Of a DNA stretch of 64,000 bases, positions 53,241-63,705 are shown piece by piece (position 1 is the stretch's first letter; the number at the start of each line of letters is the position of its first letter). The position numbers were made by a program, and so were the translations under genes. The notes below the pieces were generated by a model. It was given only the letters and a program-made list of their open reading frames with translations, made no database searches and was not told the DNA's origin. Source of the stretch: Pedobacter frigiditerrae (GTDB taxonomy: Bacteria > Bacteroidota > Bacteroidia > Sphingobacteriales > Sphingobacteriaceae); assembly GCF_004331645.1 (NCBI RefSeq), contig NZ_SJSK01000006.1:1-64000 (forward strand), given 5' to 3'.

Positions 53241-54461
53241 ATGAAAAATATATATAAAATTAGTGGGCTGTTATTACTATTGGTTATAGTAATCATAAGT
53301 TGTACTAAAGATGATATTGCCTTTAAAGATTATTTAAAGAACGGAGAAATTGTTTATCCAGGTAAAGTTGACAACGTAACAACCAAACCTGGGAATTTAA
53401 GAACGGCATTGTGGTGGAATCCGAGTCCAGATCCAAGTGTAAGTAAATATGTGATTTATTGGAATAACAATTTAGATTCTGTAGTGGTCAGTGCAACCAG
53501 TCATAATACTTCAGATGTCATTAAAGTAGTGATTCCAAGCCTAAAGGAATATACCTATACCTTTACCATTTATTCTTATGATGCGAAAGGCAATAGGTCT
53601 ATTCCAATTGCCGCCAATAACGTAAGGGTATTTGGACCTTTATATCAATCAGGCTTGCTCAACAGGCCTTTTAATGCTACAAATCCATACGTGGTAAACA
53701 GTAATGGTTCTGTGCAATTGAATTTTGATACACCAGATACCATTAATGTAAATACCATTATCAGGTATACAAATACGAGCGGGGCAAGTATTGATAAAAC
53801 ACTTTTACCTACCGAGAATAACATTACGCTTACTGATTATAAAGCAGGAACCGATATCCTTTATAAATCTTCTTATATCCCAGGGCAAGGTTCTTTAGAT
53901 GTTTTCACGGTAACGGATTTTTCTACATTCCCGAAAATATTTACTTATGTATTGTGCGACCGTTCGTTGTTTAGAGAAGTTCGTTTGCCAAATGATGTGA
54001 ATACCTATGAATCAGGGACAAGCATTAGCAAATTATGGGATGGAAGTGTAGGTCCACAGGGTTATCCGAATATTTTTCATAGCGATGGGAGCGGTGGAAT
54101 GCCACATGTGCTCACCTTTGATTTAGGAAAGGTTTATTCAAATTTGGCTCGAATAGAAGAAACAGGAAGAGATTGTTGCAATAACCCAGATCAGTTTGAA
54201 GTATGGGGTATTGCCGATTTAACCAATGCCACTACCACACTTAGGGCAAACAATAGTGGTTGGGCAAATGAATCTATAGCTAAAGGATGGACATTGCTTA
54301 AAGATGTTGTGCGTAGTGATGATGGAAAAAATGCAATTACTGTGGATTTAGATAACCAGGGGAAACCAATTCGTTACATCAGAATCAGGATTAAGCATGT
54401 AACAACTGGTGATGGTAACTACAGTAACATGAGTGAGCTTAGATTTTGGAATAAACAATAA
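53241..54461 (+). CDS. Surface lipoprotein, DUF4998-like with discoidin-like C-terminus
   Basis: A 406-aa lipoprotein (IIISCTKDD). An N-terminal DUF4998-type domain (FKDYLKNGEIVYPGKVDNVT, RTALWWNPSPDPSVSKYVIY, YTFTIYSYDAKGN) precedes a beta-sandwich and a C-terminal discoidin-like domain (SKLWDGSVGPQGYPNIFHSD, VLTFDLGKVYSNLARI, IRYIRIRIKHV). Likely a second glycan-binding lipoprotein, paralogous in its C-terminal half to the gene before it. Confidence 0.82.
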   Translation: MKNIYKISGLLLLLVIVIISCTKDDIAFKDYLKNGEIVYPGKVDNVTTKPGNLRTALWWNPSPDPSVSKYVIYWNNNLDSVVVSATSHNTSDVIKVVIPSLKEYTYTFTIYSYDAKGNRSIPIAANNVRVFGPLYQSGLLNRPFNATNPYVVNSNGSVQLNFDTPDTINVNTIIRYTNTSGASIDKTLLPTENNITLTDYKAGTDILYKSSYIPGQGSLDVFTVTDFSTFPKIFTYVLCDRSLFREVRLPNDVNTYESGTSISKLWDGSVGPQGYPNIFHSDGSGGMPHVLTFDLGKVYSNLARIEETGRDCCNNPDQFEVWGIADLTNATTTLRANNSGWANESIAKGWTLLKDVVRSDDGKNAITVDLDNQGKPIRYIRIRIKHVTTGDGNYSNMSELRFWNKQ

Positions 54462-54530
54462 ATTAATCAATAATTGGTTCCGTAGATAGGCTTTTAGGTA
54501 ATTAAAGTCCTATGTAAATTTAAAATAAGT

Positions 54531-56876
54531 ATGTGTAAAAAGCTTTTCGTTTTTATTCTTTGTTCAATTTTATGTTTTGCCACGATACATAGGTCTTTTG
54601 CACAAGTTAAACCACAAATGTTATGGTATAATTCGCCCGCAAAAATGTGGGAAGAAACCTTGCCTTTGGGTAACGGCAGATTAGGTATGACACCTGATGG
54701 TGGGGTATGGAAGGAGAATATTGTTTTAAATGATATCACCCTGTGGTCTGGTAGCAAGCAAGATGCGAATAATTACGAGGCCTATAAAAGCCTGCCAAAA
54801 ATAAGACAGCTTATTTTAGAAGGTAAGAATGATGAAGCCCAAGATTTGGTAAATCGCGATTTTGTTTGCAAGGGACCTGGGTCAGGAGGTGCACAATGGG
54901 GTAAATACCAAATGCTTGGCAACTTACAACTTAATTTTACCTATCCAGGAGTGAAAAATCCTAATACCAATCCCGAAACATATAGAAGGGAACTTGATTT
55001 AAATACAGCAGTAGCTAAAGCTACCTATCGTTTAAATGGGGTTAACTACAAGAAAGAATACTTTTGCAGCTTTGATAGTGATGTAAATATGATCAGGCTC
55101 ACTGCAGATCAGCCAGGTAAATTAAATCTAAGTATTACTATCAATCGACCTGAAAAATCAACAGTTAAAGTGGTGGGTAACGAATTGCAAATGTTTGGCC
55201 AATTAGATAATGGAACTGATGGCAAAGGGATGAGGTACTTTAGTAGGGTGAACGCAAAACTTACTGGTGGAAGTATTATTGCGGATCAAAACTCATTAAT
55301 CATAGAAAATGCAACAGAAGTGGTTATTTACGTTTCTGCCGCAACAGATTTTAAAGACCCAAATTTTGAAAAGAAAACTGCTGATATACTCTTTACAGCC
55401 AAGAAAAAGCCTTTTCAACTAGAACTTAGCAACCATATTACAAAATACGCAAAGCTTTTTAAAAGAGTAAGCATAGATTTGGGTGAAGGAAATTCGACAA
55501 AGCTTCCTACTAATTTAAGACTTGATAATTTCTATAAAAATTATGGGGATGATGTGGCTTTGGCACCCTTATTCTTTCAATTCGGAAGATATTTAAGTAT
55601 TAGCAGTACACGCGTTGGCTTGCTACCTCCCAATTTACAAGGTTTATGGGCTAATCAAATTAATACGCCATGGAATGGAGATTACCATTTAGACGTAAAT
55701 GTTCAAATGAACCATTGGGCCATAGAACCAGCTAATCTTTCAGAGTTAAATCTGCCTCTTTCAGAATTGGTGCGCAGTTTGCAAAAGCCTGGGGAAAGAA
55801 CGGCGAAAGCTTATTATAATGCAGATGGTTGGATTGCCCATGTAATCACCAATGTTTGGGGTTTTACAGAGCCTGGAGAAAGTGCTTCTTGGGGAGCTTC
55901 AAATGCGGGTTCTGGTTGGTTATGCAATAACCTTTGGGAACATTATGCCTTTAGCCAAGACCTAAAATATCTTAAAAGTATTTATCCTGTGCTGAAAGGT
56001 TCAGCGGCATTTTACAAAAGTGCGTTGATCAAAGATCCAAAATCAGGTTGGTTAGTTACTTCACCTTCCGTTTCTCCAGAAAATTCTTTCTATCTGCCAA
56101 ATGGGCGCACAGCAAGCATCTCTATGGGGCCAACTATCGATAATCAGATTGTAAGAGAGCTGTTCAGTAATGTAATTACCGCATCCAAATTATTGGGCAT
56201 CGATGCTGAATTTAGGGCAGAGCTTCAATCCAGGTTAAAAATGCTCCCGCCTGCAGGAATAATTAGCAAAGATGGACGTATTCAGGAATGGCTCGAAGAT
56301 TATAAGGAAACCGACCCACAGCATAGGCATATTTCTCATTTGTATGGCTTATATCCAGCAGCTTTAATTACTCCTTATTCTACGCCAGCGCTGGCTGAAG
56401 CCGCAAAAAAAACATTAGAAGTTAGGGGTGATGATGGGCCAAGTTGGTCTATAGCTTATAAACAATTGTTTTGGGCAAGGCTGCAAGATGGAAATCGAGC
56501 TTTTAAATTGCTCAGGGAAATTTTAAAGCCAACCCTTAGAACTGATATCAATTATGGAGCAGGAGGTGGCGTTTATCCTAATATGCTGTCTGCTGGACCG
56601 CCATTTCAGATTGATGGAAATTTTGGTGCATCTGCGGCAATTGTAGAGATGTTATTACAGAGCCATGATGGATTTATTGATCTTCTACCTGCAATTCCAG
56701 ATGCCTGGAAAAAATATGGCATGATCAAGGGACTTAAAGCAAGGGGTAACTTTACGGTAGACATCAACTGGAAAGATGGTAAGGTAACCAAATATAGAGT
56801 GTATTCCTCAAATCCTAAAATGGTAAAGGTTAGGCTTAATGGTAAAATAATCAATGTAATGGCTACAAAAGCTTAA
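54531..56876 (+). CDS. GH95 alpha-L-fucosidase
   Basis: A 781-aa secreted enzyme (signal to about 24, RSFAQ). It opens with the GH95 signature WYNSPAKMWEETLPLGNGRL and ENIVLNDITLWSGSKQD. The (alpha/alpha) barrel contains LPPNLQGLWANQINTPWNGD, YHLDVNVQMNHWAIEPANL and WLVTSPSVSPENSFYLPNGR, followed by the C-terminal domain FQIDGNFGASAAIVEML. GH95 enzymes are inverting alpha-1,2-L-fucosidases (some prefer L-galactose) acting on xyloglucan or other fucosylated side chains. First enzyme gene of PUL 2. Confidence 0.95.
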   Translation: MCKKLFVFILCSILCFATIHRSFAQVKPQMLWYNSPAKMWEETLPLGNGRLGMTPDGGVWKENIVLNDITLWSGSKQDANNYEAYKSLPKIRQLILEGKNDEAQDLVNRDFVCKGPGSGGAQWGKYQMLGNLQLNFTYPGVKNPNTNPETYRRELDLNTAVAKATYRLNGVNYKKEYFCSFDSDVNMIRLTADQPGKLNLSITINRPEKSTVKVVGNELQMFGQLDNGTDGKGMRYFSRVNAKLTGGSIIADQNSLIIENATEVVIYVSAATDFKDPNFEKKTADILFTAKKKPFQLELSNHITKYAKLFKRVSIDLGEGNSTKLPTNLRLDNFYKNYGDDVALAPLFFQFGRYLSISSTRVGLLPPNLQGLWANQINTPWNGDYHLDVNVQMNHWAIEPANLSELNLPLSELVRSLQKPGERTAKAYYNADGWIAHVITNVWGFTEPGESASWGASNAGSGWLCNNLWEHYAFSQDLKYLKSIYPVLKGSAAFYKSALIKDPKSGWLVTSPSVSPENSFYLPNGRTASISMGPTIDNQIVRELFSNVITASKLLGIDAEFRAELQSRLKMLPPAGIISKDGRIQEWLEDYKETDPQHRHISHLYGLYPAALITPYSTPALAEAAKKTLEVRGDDGPSWSIAYKQLFWARLQDGNRAFKLLREILKPTLRTDINYGAGGGVYPNMLSAGPPFQIDGNFGASAAIVEMLLQSHDGFIDLLPAIPDAWKKYGMIKGLKARGNFTVDINWKDGKVTKYRVYSSNPKMVKVRLNGKIINVMATKA

Positions 56877-56883
56877 CCTAAAA

Positions 56884-58911
56884 ATGATCAATAAAAAAGC
56901 CTCTTTCTTAAGCTTATTACTAGTGTTCTTTCTCCTGACCAAATCTTGGGGAGTTGATATTCCGTTTGGCAAAACTGGCAAGATCAGCTATGATTTAAAA
57001 AAGGGAAATTTTAAGGTTTTTCAACAAACAACCCAATGGTTAGAAAATGGGTTCTCACTAGTGAAAAATCTGGGTAAGATATATAGCTCAAAAGATTATG
57101 ATAGTAGAACTTATAGGAATGAACTGCTAAATGATGCCATTGGGAAGGGGAAAAAACATATCATTACGCTTAAAGGAAAAGGCTTACCAGAAATGCACCA
57201 AATCTTTTATGTCTATGATGCATTGCCTTATTTTTTATGCCAAGTTCAGCTATTTGGTAATTCCTTGTCATCTAATGAGCTATTTCCAATACAAGGTGAT
57301 GTAAGTTATTTTGGGAATCAATCGGGCGTTAATTCTGTTTTTGTGCCGTTTGATAACGATACATTCATCAGTTATCATACTAAAAAGCTAATGAGTGACG
57401 CTCCTCAAATGAGCGCAGAAGTAGGGGCGTTGTATAACGATACCTCCAAAAAAGGACTAATTGCTGGCTCAGTTGAACAAGGTAAATGGAAATCTGGTGT
57501 AGAAACTAAACTTAATGTTGGCAATTCTATTTTTATTGCGGTAAAAAATGGGTTTACCGACCAGCGAATTACTAGAGATACCATACCGCATGGTTATATA
57601 AAGGGCAACAAAATCTCTTCATCAAGGATATTTTTTGGTGCCTTTGCCGACTGGAGAAAGGGGATGGAGGCTTATGCTAAAGTTTGTAGGTTGGCAGATC
57701 CCCCAATAGTGTTCAAGTGGAAACAAGCTACACCATTGGGCTGGAATAGTTGGGGAGCAATGCAAGAGCATATTTCTTATGAAAAGGTAATTAAAACAGT
57801 TGATTATTTTGCTGATAGCCTTAAGGGATTTAGAAGTGGTGGAACTGCTTTCATCGATTTAGATTCTTATTGGGATAAACTAATTGATGGCGGCTTAGAA
57901 GGAGATTTTAGCCAGCTAAAGGCATTTGCCGATTATACCAAAAAAAGAGGGTTAAAGCCTGGTGTGTATTGGGCGCCATTTACAGATTGGGGCTTTAAAA
58001 GTGGTTCAAACAGAAGGGTAGAAGGAAGTAACTATACCTATGGCGAACTTTGGACGAAAACTGGAAACGGTTATCATGATATTGATGGCGCAAGGGCACT
58101 TGACCCTACTCACCCAGGTACACAAAAAAGGATTGCCTTGGTAATTAATAAATTAAAAGAATGTGGTTTTGAAATGATTAAGATAGACTTTTTGGGCCAT
58201 GCGGCAATAGAATCAAGTCATTTTTATAATCCCAAAATAGCTACGGGTATGCAGGCTTATGGAGAAGGTATGCAGTTTTTATTGCGCCAACTAGCTGGCA
58301 AGATGCTCATCTATGCTGCAATATCTCCAAATATCGCCACTGCAAAGTATGTGCACATGCGAAGAATTGCTTGTGATGCCTTCCATTCCATAAGCGATAC
58401 GAAATACACCCTAAATAGCCTTACCTATGGCTGGTGGCAAACTTATTTATATGATTACATGGATGCAGACCATGTCGTATTAAAGACAGAGAAAGAAGGT
58501 GTCAATAGGGCTCGATTATTCTCTGCCCTTGCTACAGGAAGTTTAATTGTTGGTGATGATTTTTCGATAAATGGACCATGGAAGAACATGGCTAAAAAAC
58601 TTTTTCAAAATCCTGAACTCTTAAAACTCATTGAGGATGGGAGGTCTTTTAGACCATTACAAAACGATGGAACTGCATCGACACTGTTTACTAAACAAGT
58701 AAAAGGCATTACTTATTTAGTTGCGTTCAATTATAATGATAACGAGCAAAGAATTGCCATATCCCAAGCTAACATAGGATTAGATAGGGAACAAAACTAT
58801 ATGGCAATAGATATTTTAAGTAATGAAAAGATTTTGCTAAAAGGAAATCCAAATCTCATTTTACCAGCTGCAGATGCAAGAGTATTTAAAATATTAAAAA
58901 TCAATAAATAG
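56884..58911 (+). CDS. Clan GH-D alpha-galactosidase-like enzyme (GH36/GH27 related)
   Basis: A 675-aa secreted protein (signal to about 23). An N-terminal beta domain (about 25-280) is followed by a TIM barrel with TPLGWNSWGAMQEH, YWAPFTDWGFKSG and the nucleophile segment MIKIDFLGHAA. A later Asp in RRIACDAFHSISD is the candidate acid/base. The C-terminal part (VKGITYLVAFNYND) is a small beta domain. The nucleophile context KIDF fits clan GH-D, but it is distinct from the canonical GH36 downstream, so the family number is uncertain. It is 7 nt after GH95. Confidence 0.8.
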   Translation: MINKKASFLSLLLVFFLLTKSWGVDIPFGKTGKISYDLKKGNFKVFQQTTQWLENGFSLVKNLGKIYSSKDYDSRTYRNELLNDAIGKGKKHIITLKGKGLPEMHQIFYVYDALPYFLCQVQLFGNSLSSNELFPIQGDVSYFGNQSGVNSVFVPFDNDTFISYHTKKLMSDAPQMSAEVGALYNDTSKKGLIAGSVEQGKWKSGVETKLNVGNSIFIAVKNGFTDQRITRDTIPHGYIKGNKISSSRIFFGAFADWRKGMEAYAKVCRLADPPIVFKWKQATPLGWNSWGAMQEHISYEKVIKTVDYFADSLKGFRSGGTAFIDLDSYWDKLIDGGLEGDFSQLKAFADYTKKRGLKPGVYWAPFTDWGFKSGSNRRVEGSNYTYGELWTKTGNGYHDIDGARALDPTHPGTQKRIALVINKLKECGFEMIKIDFLGHAAIESSHFYNPKIATGMQAYGEGMQFLLRQLAGKMLIYAAISPNIATAKYVHMRRIACDAFHSISDTKYTLNSLTYGWWQTYLYDYMDADHVVLKTEKEGVNRARLFSALATGSLIVGDDFSINGPWKNMAKKLFQNPELLKLIEDGRSFRPLQNDGTASTLFTKQVKGITYLVAFNYNDNEQRIAISQANIGLDREQNYMAIDILSNEKILLKGNPNLILPAADARVFKILKINK

Positions 58912-58946
58912 CTAGTATAAAAATAACCTATTAAGAAGAAGCAATA

Positions 58947-61145
58947 ATGTTTACACTAAGATTCAAAATTAAAATAGTTAGCCTTACTGTTTTACTATTA
59001 ACTTTTGTTTATGGGAAAACCACTGCCCAAACGAAAACTATTCCTATTGAGACCCAAAATAATGCCCTGGTATTAACTGCCAATCCAAAAGAGGGGTTAA
59101 GAATTATTTATTTTGGAAAAAAGTTGACCAATCAGAACGAATACAGCAATATTCCGGCGATGTACAAAGGCAATGATTATAGCGCTATGCTGAATAATGC
59201 TTATACACCATCAGGTGGTAAAAACCTAGTAGAACCTGCTATTTCTGTAGTTCATACCGATGGAAATACTTCATTGGAGCTTCAATATATCAAGCATGAC
59301 TTGCAAAAAATAGATGAAAATGTTGCTGTGTTAACTATAACGCTTAAAGATCCCGTTTATAATTTTACGGTAACCTTGCACTACAAGACATTCTTTAAGG
59401 AAGACATGATAGAGCAGTGGAGCACCATTCAACATAAAGAAAAAGGAGAGGTAACCTTGCAAAAATTTGCCTCAGCAAACTTATGTCTCAATGCTGATGC
59501 TTATTGGCTGAACCAATATCATGGAGATTGGGCTAGAGAAATGCAGCCCGAAGAATCTAAACTTACACATGGTATTAAAACCATCGACAGTAAATTAGGG
59601 ACAAGGGCAAATCTTTTTCAACCTTCTGTTTTTATGGTCTCACTAAATCAGCCAGCAACAGAAACTGAAGGCAGCGTTTTTTATGGTGCTTTAGAATATA
59701 GTGGTAATTTTAAAATCGACCTTGAACTCGATTATTTAGATAACCTGAGAATCATTGCAGGTATGAATAATTACGCATCTGCTTACCAACTTAAACCAGA
59801 CGAAGTTTTTACTACACCTCCATTTCTTTTCACACTTTCTAATCAAGGTAAGGGAAAGGCGAGTAGACAAATGCAAGATTGGGCCAGAAAATACAAATTA
59901 TTAGATGGCAAAGGCAATCGTTTAACGCTACTAAATAATTGGGAAGCAACTTATTTTGATTTTAACGAAAGTAAATTATCTGCTCTGCTAAAGGATACAA
60001 AAAAACTGGGTGTTGATCTCTTTCTTTTGGATGATGGCTGGTTTGCCAATAAATACCCTAGAAATAACGATCATACAGGATTGGGCGATTGGCAAGAGAA
60101 CCGAGAAAAACTACCTAATGGAATAGCTTCTTTGGTTAAGGAAGCAGAAGGTACAGGTGTAAAATTCGGAATTTGGTTAGAGCCTGAAATGGTAAGTCCT
60201 AAAAGCGAACTGTATGAAAAACATCCAGATTGGGTGGTTAAGCAAGCGGGTAGAGATGAATTTTATTTCAGAAATCAATTGGTGCTCGATTTGAGCAATC
60301 CAAAAGTGCAAGATTTTGTGTTTAACACTATTGATGGCATGCTTGAGAAAAATCCAAAAATAGCCTATATCAAATGGGATTGTAATGCTGTAATTTATAA
60401 TGCCTATTCGAGTTATCAAAAAAATCAACAACACTTTTATATCGAATATGTGAGGGGGCTTTATAAAATTCTAGAGCGTGTGCGAGCTAAATATAGCCTC
60501 CCAATGATGTTGTGTTCTGGTGGTGGCGGAAGGGTAGACTATGCGGCCTTACAATATTTTACAGAGTTTTGGCCAAGCGATAATACAGACCCGTTAGAAC
60601 GCATTTTCATGCAATGGGAGTATTCGTATTTTTATCCTGCCATTAGCACTTCCAACCACGTTACCGACTGGGGCAAACAACCCATCAAGTTCAGAACAGA
60701 TGTAGCCATGATGGGTAAGCTGGGTTTTGATATAGTGGTAAGTAAATTGCCAGAAAAAGATCTTAAGTTTTGCCAAGATGCAGTTATACTTTATAATGGG
60801 ATAAAATCCATTATTTGGAATGGCGATCAATACCGTTTATCTAATCCAAGAACTGAAAATGTAGCTTCAGTTTTATACATCGATTCGTTAAAAGATAACG
60901 GGGTTATTTTTAATTACTTAGTTAATAACAGATATGAGGAAGGTAGCAAAAAGCCAATTAAAATAGCAGGTTTGGCTACTGATAAAAAGTATCAAATAAG
61001 AGAAGTTAACGTTTATCCTGGTGAAAAATCAACCATTGATGAAACAAAGATTTATAGTGGCGATTTCTTGATGAATATTGGGCTAAATCCTAATGTAAGT
61101 GCAAGTAGGGCAAGCGTAATTTTAAAAATTGAAGTAGTAAATTAG
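58947..61145 (+). CDS. GH36 alpha-galactosidase
   Basis: A 732-aa secreted enzyme (signal to about 27, GKTTAQ). An N-terminal beta-sandwich precedes the GH36 barrel. Visible motifs are LLNNWEATYFDF, LFLLDDGWFANKYPRNNDH, GIWLEPEMVSPKSELYEKHP, AYIKWDCNAVIY (nucleophile Asp), CSGGGGRVDYAALQYF and EFWPSDNTDPLERI (acid/base Asp), with a C-terminal beta domain. A retaining alpha-1,6 (or other alpha-linked) galactosidase is strongly supported. It is 35 nt after the clan GH-D paralogue. Confidence 0.96.
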   Translation: MFTLRFKIKIVSLTVLLLTFVYGKTTAQTKTIPIETQNNALVLTANPKEGLRIIYFGKKLTNQNEYSNIPAMYKGNDYSAMLNNAYTPSGGKNLVEPAISVVHTDGNTSLELQYIKHDLQKIDENVAVLTITLKDPVYNFTVTLHYKTFFKEDMIEQWSTIQHKEKGEVTLQKFASANLCLNADAYWLNQYHGDWAREMQPEESKLTHGIKTIDSKLGTRANLFQPSVFMVSLNQPATETEGSVFYGALEYSGNFKIDLELDYLDNLRIIAGMNNYASAYQLKPDEVFTTPPFLFTLSNQGKGKASRQMQDWARKYKLLDGKGNRLTLLNNWEATYFDFNESKLSALLKDTKKLGVDLFLLDDGWFANKYPRNNDHTGLGDWQENREKLPNGIASLVKEAEGTGVKFGIWLEPEMVSPKSELYEKHPDWVVKQAGRDEFYFRNQLVLDLSNPKVQDFVFNTIDGMLEKNPKIAYIKWDCNAVIYNAYSSYQKNQQHFYIEYVRGLYKILERVRAKYSLPMMLCSGGGGRVDYAALQYFTEFWPSDNTDPLERIFMQWEYSYFYPAISTSNHVTDWGKQPIKFRTDVAMMGKLGFDIVVSKLPEKDLKFCQDAVILYNGIKSIIWNGDQYRLSNPRTENVASVLYIDSLKDNGVIFNYLVNNRYEEGSKKPIKIAGLATDKKYQIREVNVYPGEKSTIDETKIYSGDFLMNIGLNPNVSASRASVILKIEVVN

Positions 61146-61162
61146 TCCTAGAATAAACCCAA

Positions 61163-63151
61163 ATGAATATGATTTTTAAAAAAGGAATCAAAAGAAGTTT
61201 GCCAGTAATCATGTTAATAAGTGTTTTGTTAATGTCATTTCAAGACGCTCAGGCCAAAGTAAAACTACCGTCTGTGTTTAGTGACAACATGGTTTTTCAG
61301 CAAAAAACAAAAGCTGCTGTTTGGGGTAAAGCTGATCCAGGAAAAACCATAACGATCAGTACCACTTGGAGTAGGGCACGTTATACTTCAAAAGCAGACG
61401 GATTAGGAAACTGGAAGATTATGGTAGCTACGCCATCTTATGGCGGACCCTATGCAATGACGATTTCCGATGGTGACCCTTTGATATTAATGAATGTGCT
61501 GATAGGTGAAGTATGGATTTGTTCAGGGCAATCTAACATGGAGATGCCTTTGGCAGGATGGGGAAAGATCAATAATTACGAGCAGGAAGTTGCAGCTGCC
61601 AAATATCCATCTATAAGGCTGCTTCAGGTTGATCATGTTACCAGTAATGTGCCTTCGAGTGATGCTCAAGTAGCCAATTTAGGATGGAAACCTTGCATCC
61701 CTCAATATGTGGCGGATTTTTCTTCTGTTGCTTATTTTTTTGCAAAGGAAATATATGAAAAGAAAGGAATTCCAATTGGATTGATCCACACTTCTTGGGG
61801 TGGTACACCTGCTGAGGCATGGATGAGTTCAGAAGCTTTGAGCCAGTTTCCTTATTTTAATCAACAATTGGAAGCTTTAAAAAATAGCTCTCCAGAAAGT
61901 GATGCTCAGCAAATGGTTGCTTGGCAAAAAACAATTGATGACAAGGATAAAGGTTATGTTCAGGGTAAAACACAATGGGCTGTAAAAGATTACGATGATT
62001 CTTCTTGGGCTACCATGCCAATTGGTACAGGCTGGGAGAATTCGGTATTGCCAGATTTTGATGGTGTAGTTTGGTTAAGGAAAAAAGTAGAAATTCCAGC
62101 GTCTTTTACTAATAAAGATTTAAAGATCAGTTTAGGTACAATTGATGATAATGACATTACTTATTTTAATGGAGAGCAAATAGGTGAAACAATAGGTTAT
62201 GATCGCCAACGTATGTATACCATACCAGCACATCTGGTCAAAAAAGGTTTCGCAGAGATTACCATTAGGGTTTTTGATGGTATGGGTGGTGGTGGTGTAG
62301 TTGCTAAAAATGAAGAACTTTACTTAGCAACCGCAGATGGAACTCGTATAGCGCTAACAGGTGATTGGAAATATAAAGTGGGCATTAATCTTAAGGAAGT
62401 AGCACCTGCGCCAATTTCTAGCTCGGGTTCAGGCAGGCCAACGGTTTTATATAACAATATGATTCACCCATTTCTGCAGTTTGCAGTGCGTGGGGTAATA
62501 TGGTATCAAGGAGAAAGTAATGCTGATCGGGCAACGCAATATCGGGAGCTGTTTCCAGCCTTGATCAACGACTGGCGAAAAAAATGGAATTTGGGAGATC
62601 TACCTTTCTACTTTGTGCAATTGGCTAATTTTAAAAAGGCAGATACAATTCCAGGCCCCTCTGCATGGGCCGAATTAAGAGACGCGCAATTTGGAGTGTT
62701 GAAACTTAAAAACACAGGAATGGCAGTGGCTATAGATATTGGTGATGCGAACGATATTCATCCAAAAAATAAACAGGAAGTTGGTCACAGGCTTGCATTA
62801 ATCGCATTGGCTAAAACTTATGGGGTAGCTACAGCTTATTCAGGGCCATTGTATCGCTCTTATCAAATTATAGGAGATAAAATTAGAATTGAATTTGATT
62901 TAGCAGATGGACTTAAAATAGCTAGTGGTAAATCTTTGCTGGGTTTTACAATAGCTGGTGCAGATCAAAAATTCTACAGCGCCCAGGCAATTATTGTAGA
63001 CAATCATATTGAAGTTATTTCTGAAAATGTGAAACAACCAATTGCCGTTAGGTATGGCTGGGAAGATAATCCAAGCCTTAATCTAACTAACAAGTCTAAT
63101 CTCCCAGCTTCACCATTTAGAACAGATAACTGGCCAGGAATTACCAAATAA
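61163..63151 (+). CDS. Sialate O-acetylesterase-type SGNH esterase (SASA domain)
   Basis: A 662-aa secreted protein (signal to about 31, DAQAK). The first beta module (VFSDNMVFQQKTKAAVWG) leads into the SGNH domain with Ser124 in ICSGQSNMEMPL. A galactose-binding-like insert (about 265-410) follows, then GVIWYQGESNADRATQYR and DANDIHPKNKQEVGHRLA, which carries the catalytic His. Such enzymes in plant-glycan PULs usually remove acetyl groups from hemicellulose or pectin side chains rather than sialic acid. Confidence 0.93.
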   Translation: MNMIFKKGIKRSLPVIMLISVLLMSFQDAQAKVKLPSVFSDNMVFQQKTKAAVWGKADPGKTITISTTWSRARYTSKADGLGNWKIMVATPSYGGPYAMTISDGDPLILMNVLIGEVWICSGQSNMEMPLAGWGKINNYEQEVAAAKYPSIRLLQVDHVTSNVPSSDAQVANLGWKPCIPQYVADFSSVAYFFAKEIYEKKGIPIGLIHTSWGGTPAEAWMSSEALSQFPYFNQQLEALKNSSPESDAQQMVAWQKTIDDKDKGYVQGKTQWAVKDYDDSSWATMPIGTGWENSVLPDFDGVVWLRKKVEIPASFTNKDLKISLGTIDDNDITYFNGEQIGETIGYDRQRMYTIPAHLVKKGFAEITIRVFDGMGGGGVVAKNEELYLATADGTRIALTGDWKYKVGINLKEVAPAPISSSGSGRPTVLYNNMIHPFLQFAVRGVIWYQGESNADRATQYRELFPALINDWRKKWNLGDLPFYFVQLANFKKADTIPGPSAWAELRDAQFGVLKLKNTGMAVAIDIGDANDIHPKNKQEVGHRLALIALAKTYGVATAYSGPLYRSYQIIGDKIRIEFDLADGLKIASGKSLLGFTIAGADQKFYSAQAIIVDNHIEVISENVKQPIAVRYGWEDNPSLNLTNKSNLPASPFRTDNWPGITK

Positions 63152-63211
63152 AAATGGTTTAAGCCCTTAGCTGTTAATTCAGCAGGTGCACCGAGTAATA
63201 ATTCAAACGGG

Positions 63212-63697
63212 ATGACAAAGACTGTATTAATAACGATTACTTCTTCTGGTTTTGGGAAAACAACTGCAAAGTTGTTTGCATTTTATGGCTGGAATGTAAT
63301 TGCTGCGATGCATTCTCCCGAAAGGGGAGAAGAATTAACCGGACTAGGAAATGTATTAGTCACTCGTCTTGATCTACAAGATCCTTATGCTATTCAAAAT
63401 GCTGTTACTGCTGGCATAGAACGTTTTGGTAGAATAGATGCCTTTGTGAATAACGCAGGTCATGATTTGATAGAGCCATTTGAATTGGCAACTAAAGAGC
63501 AAATAAATAAGCAGCATGAAGTTAATGTCTCTGGTTTAATGGATGTTACGAATGCCGTATTGCCTTACTTGGGTAACAATGGTAGTGGTACCATCATTAA
63601 TGTTTCTTCATTTGGGGGTATTGTTGCTTTGCCTTATGGCAGCCTTTACAAGCGGATGCCTGGAAAGGGCTGGACATACATTAATGCTAAAACTTAA
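63212..63697 (+). pseudogene. Truncated SDR oxidoreductase
   Basis: A 161-aa frame is recognisably SDR: ITSSGFGKTTAKLFAFYGWN, FVNNAGHDLIEPFE, TIINVSSFGGIVALPYGSLY. The first Gly of TGxxxGxG is replaced (TITSSGFG), and similarity stops right after the catalytic Tyr, with KRMPGKGWTYI replacing the Lys-containing segment. A full SDR needs about 100 more residues. It is probably a relic; a close intact relative is at 16180-17001. Confidence 0.75.
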
Positions 63698-63705
63698 ATA
63701 ATGTA

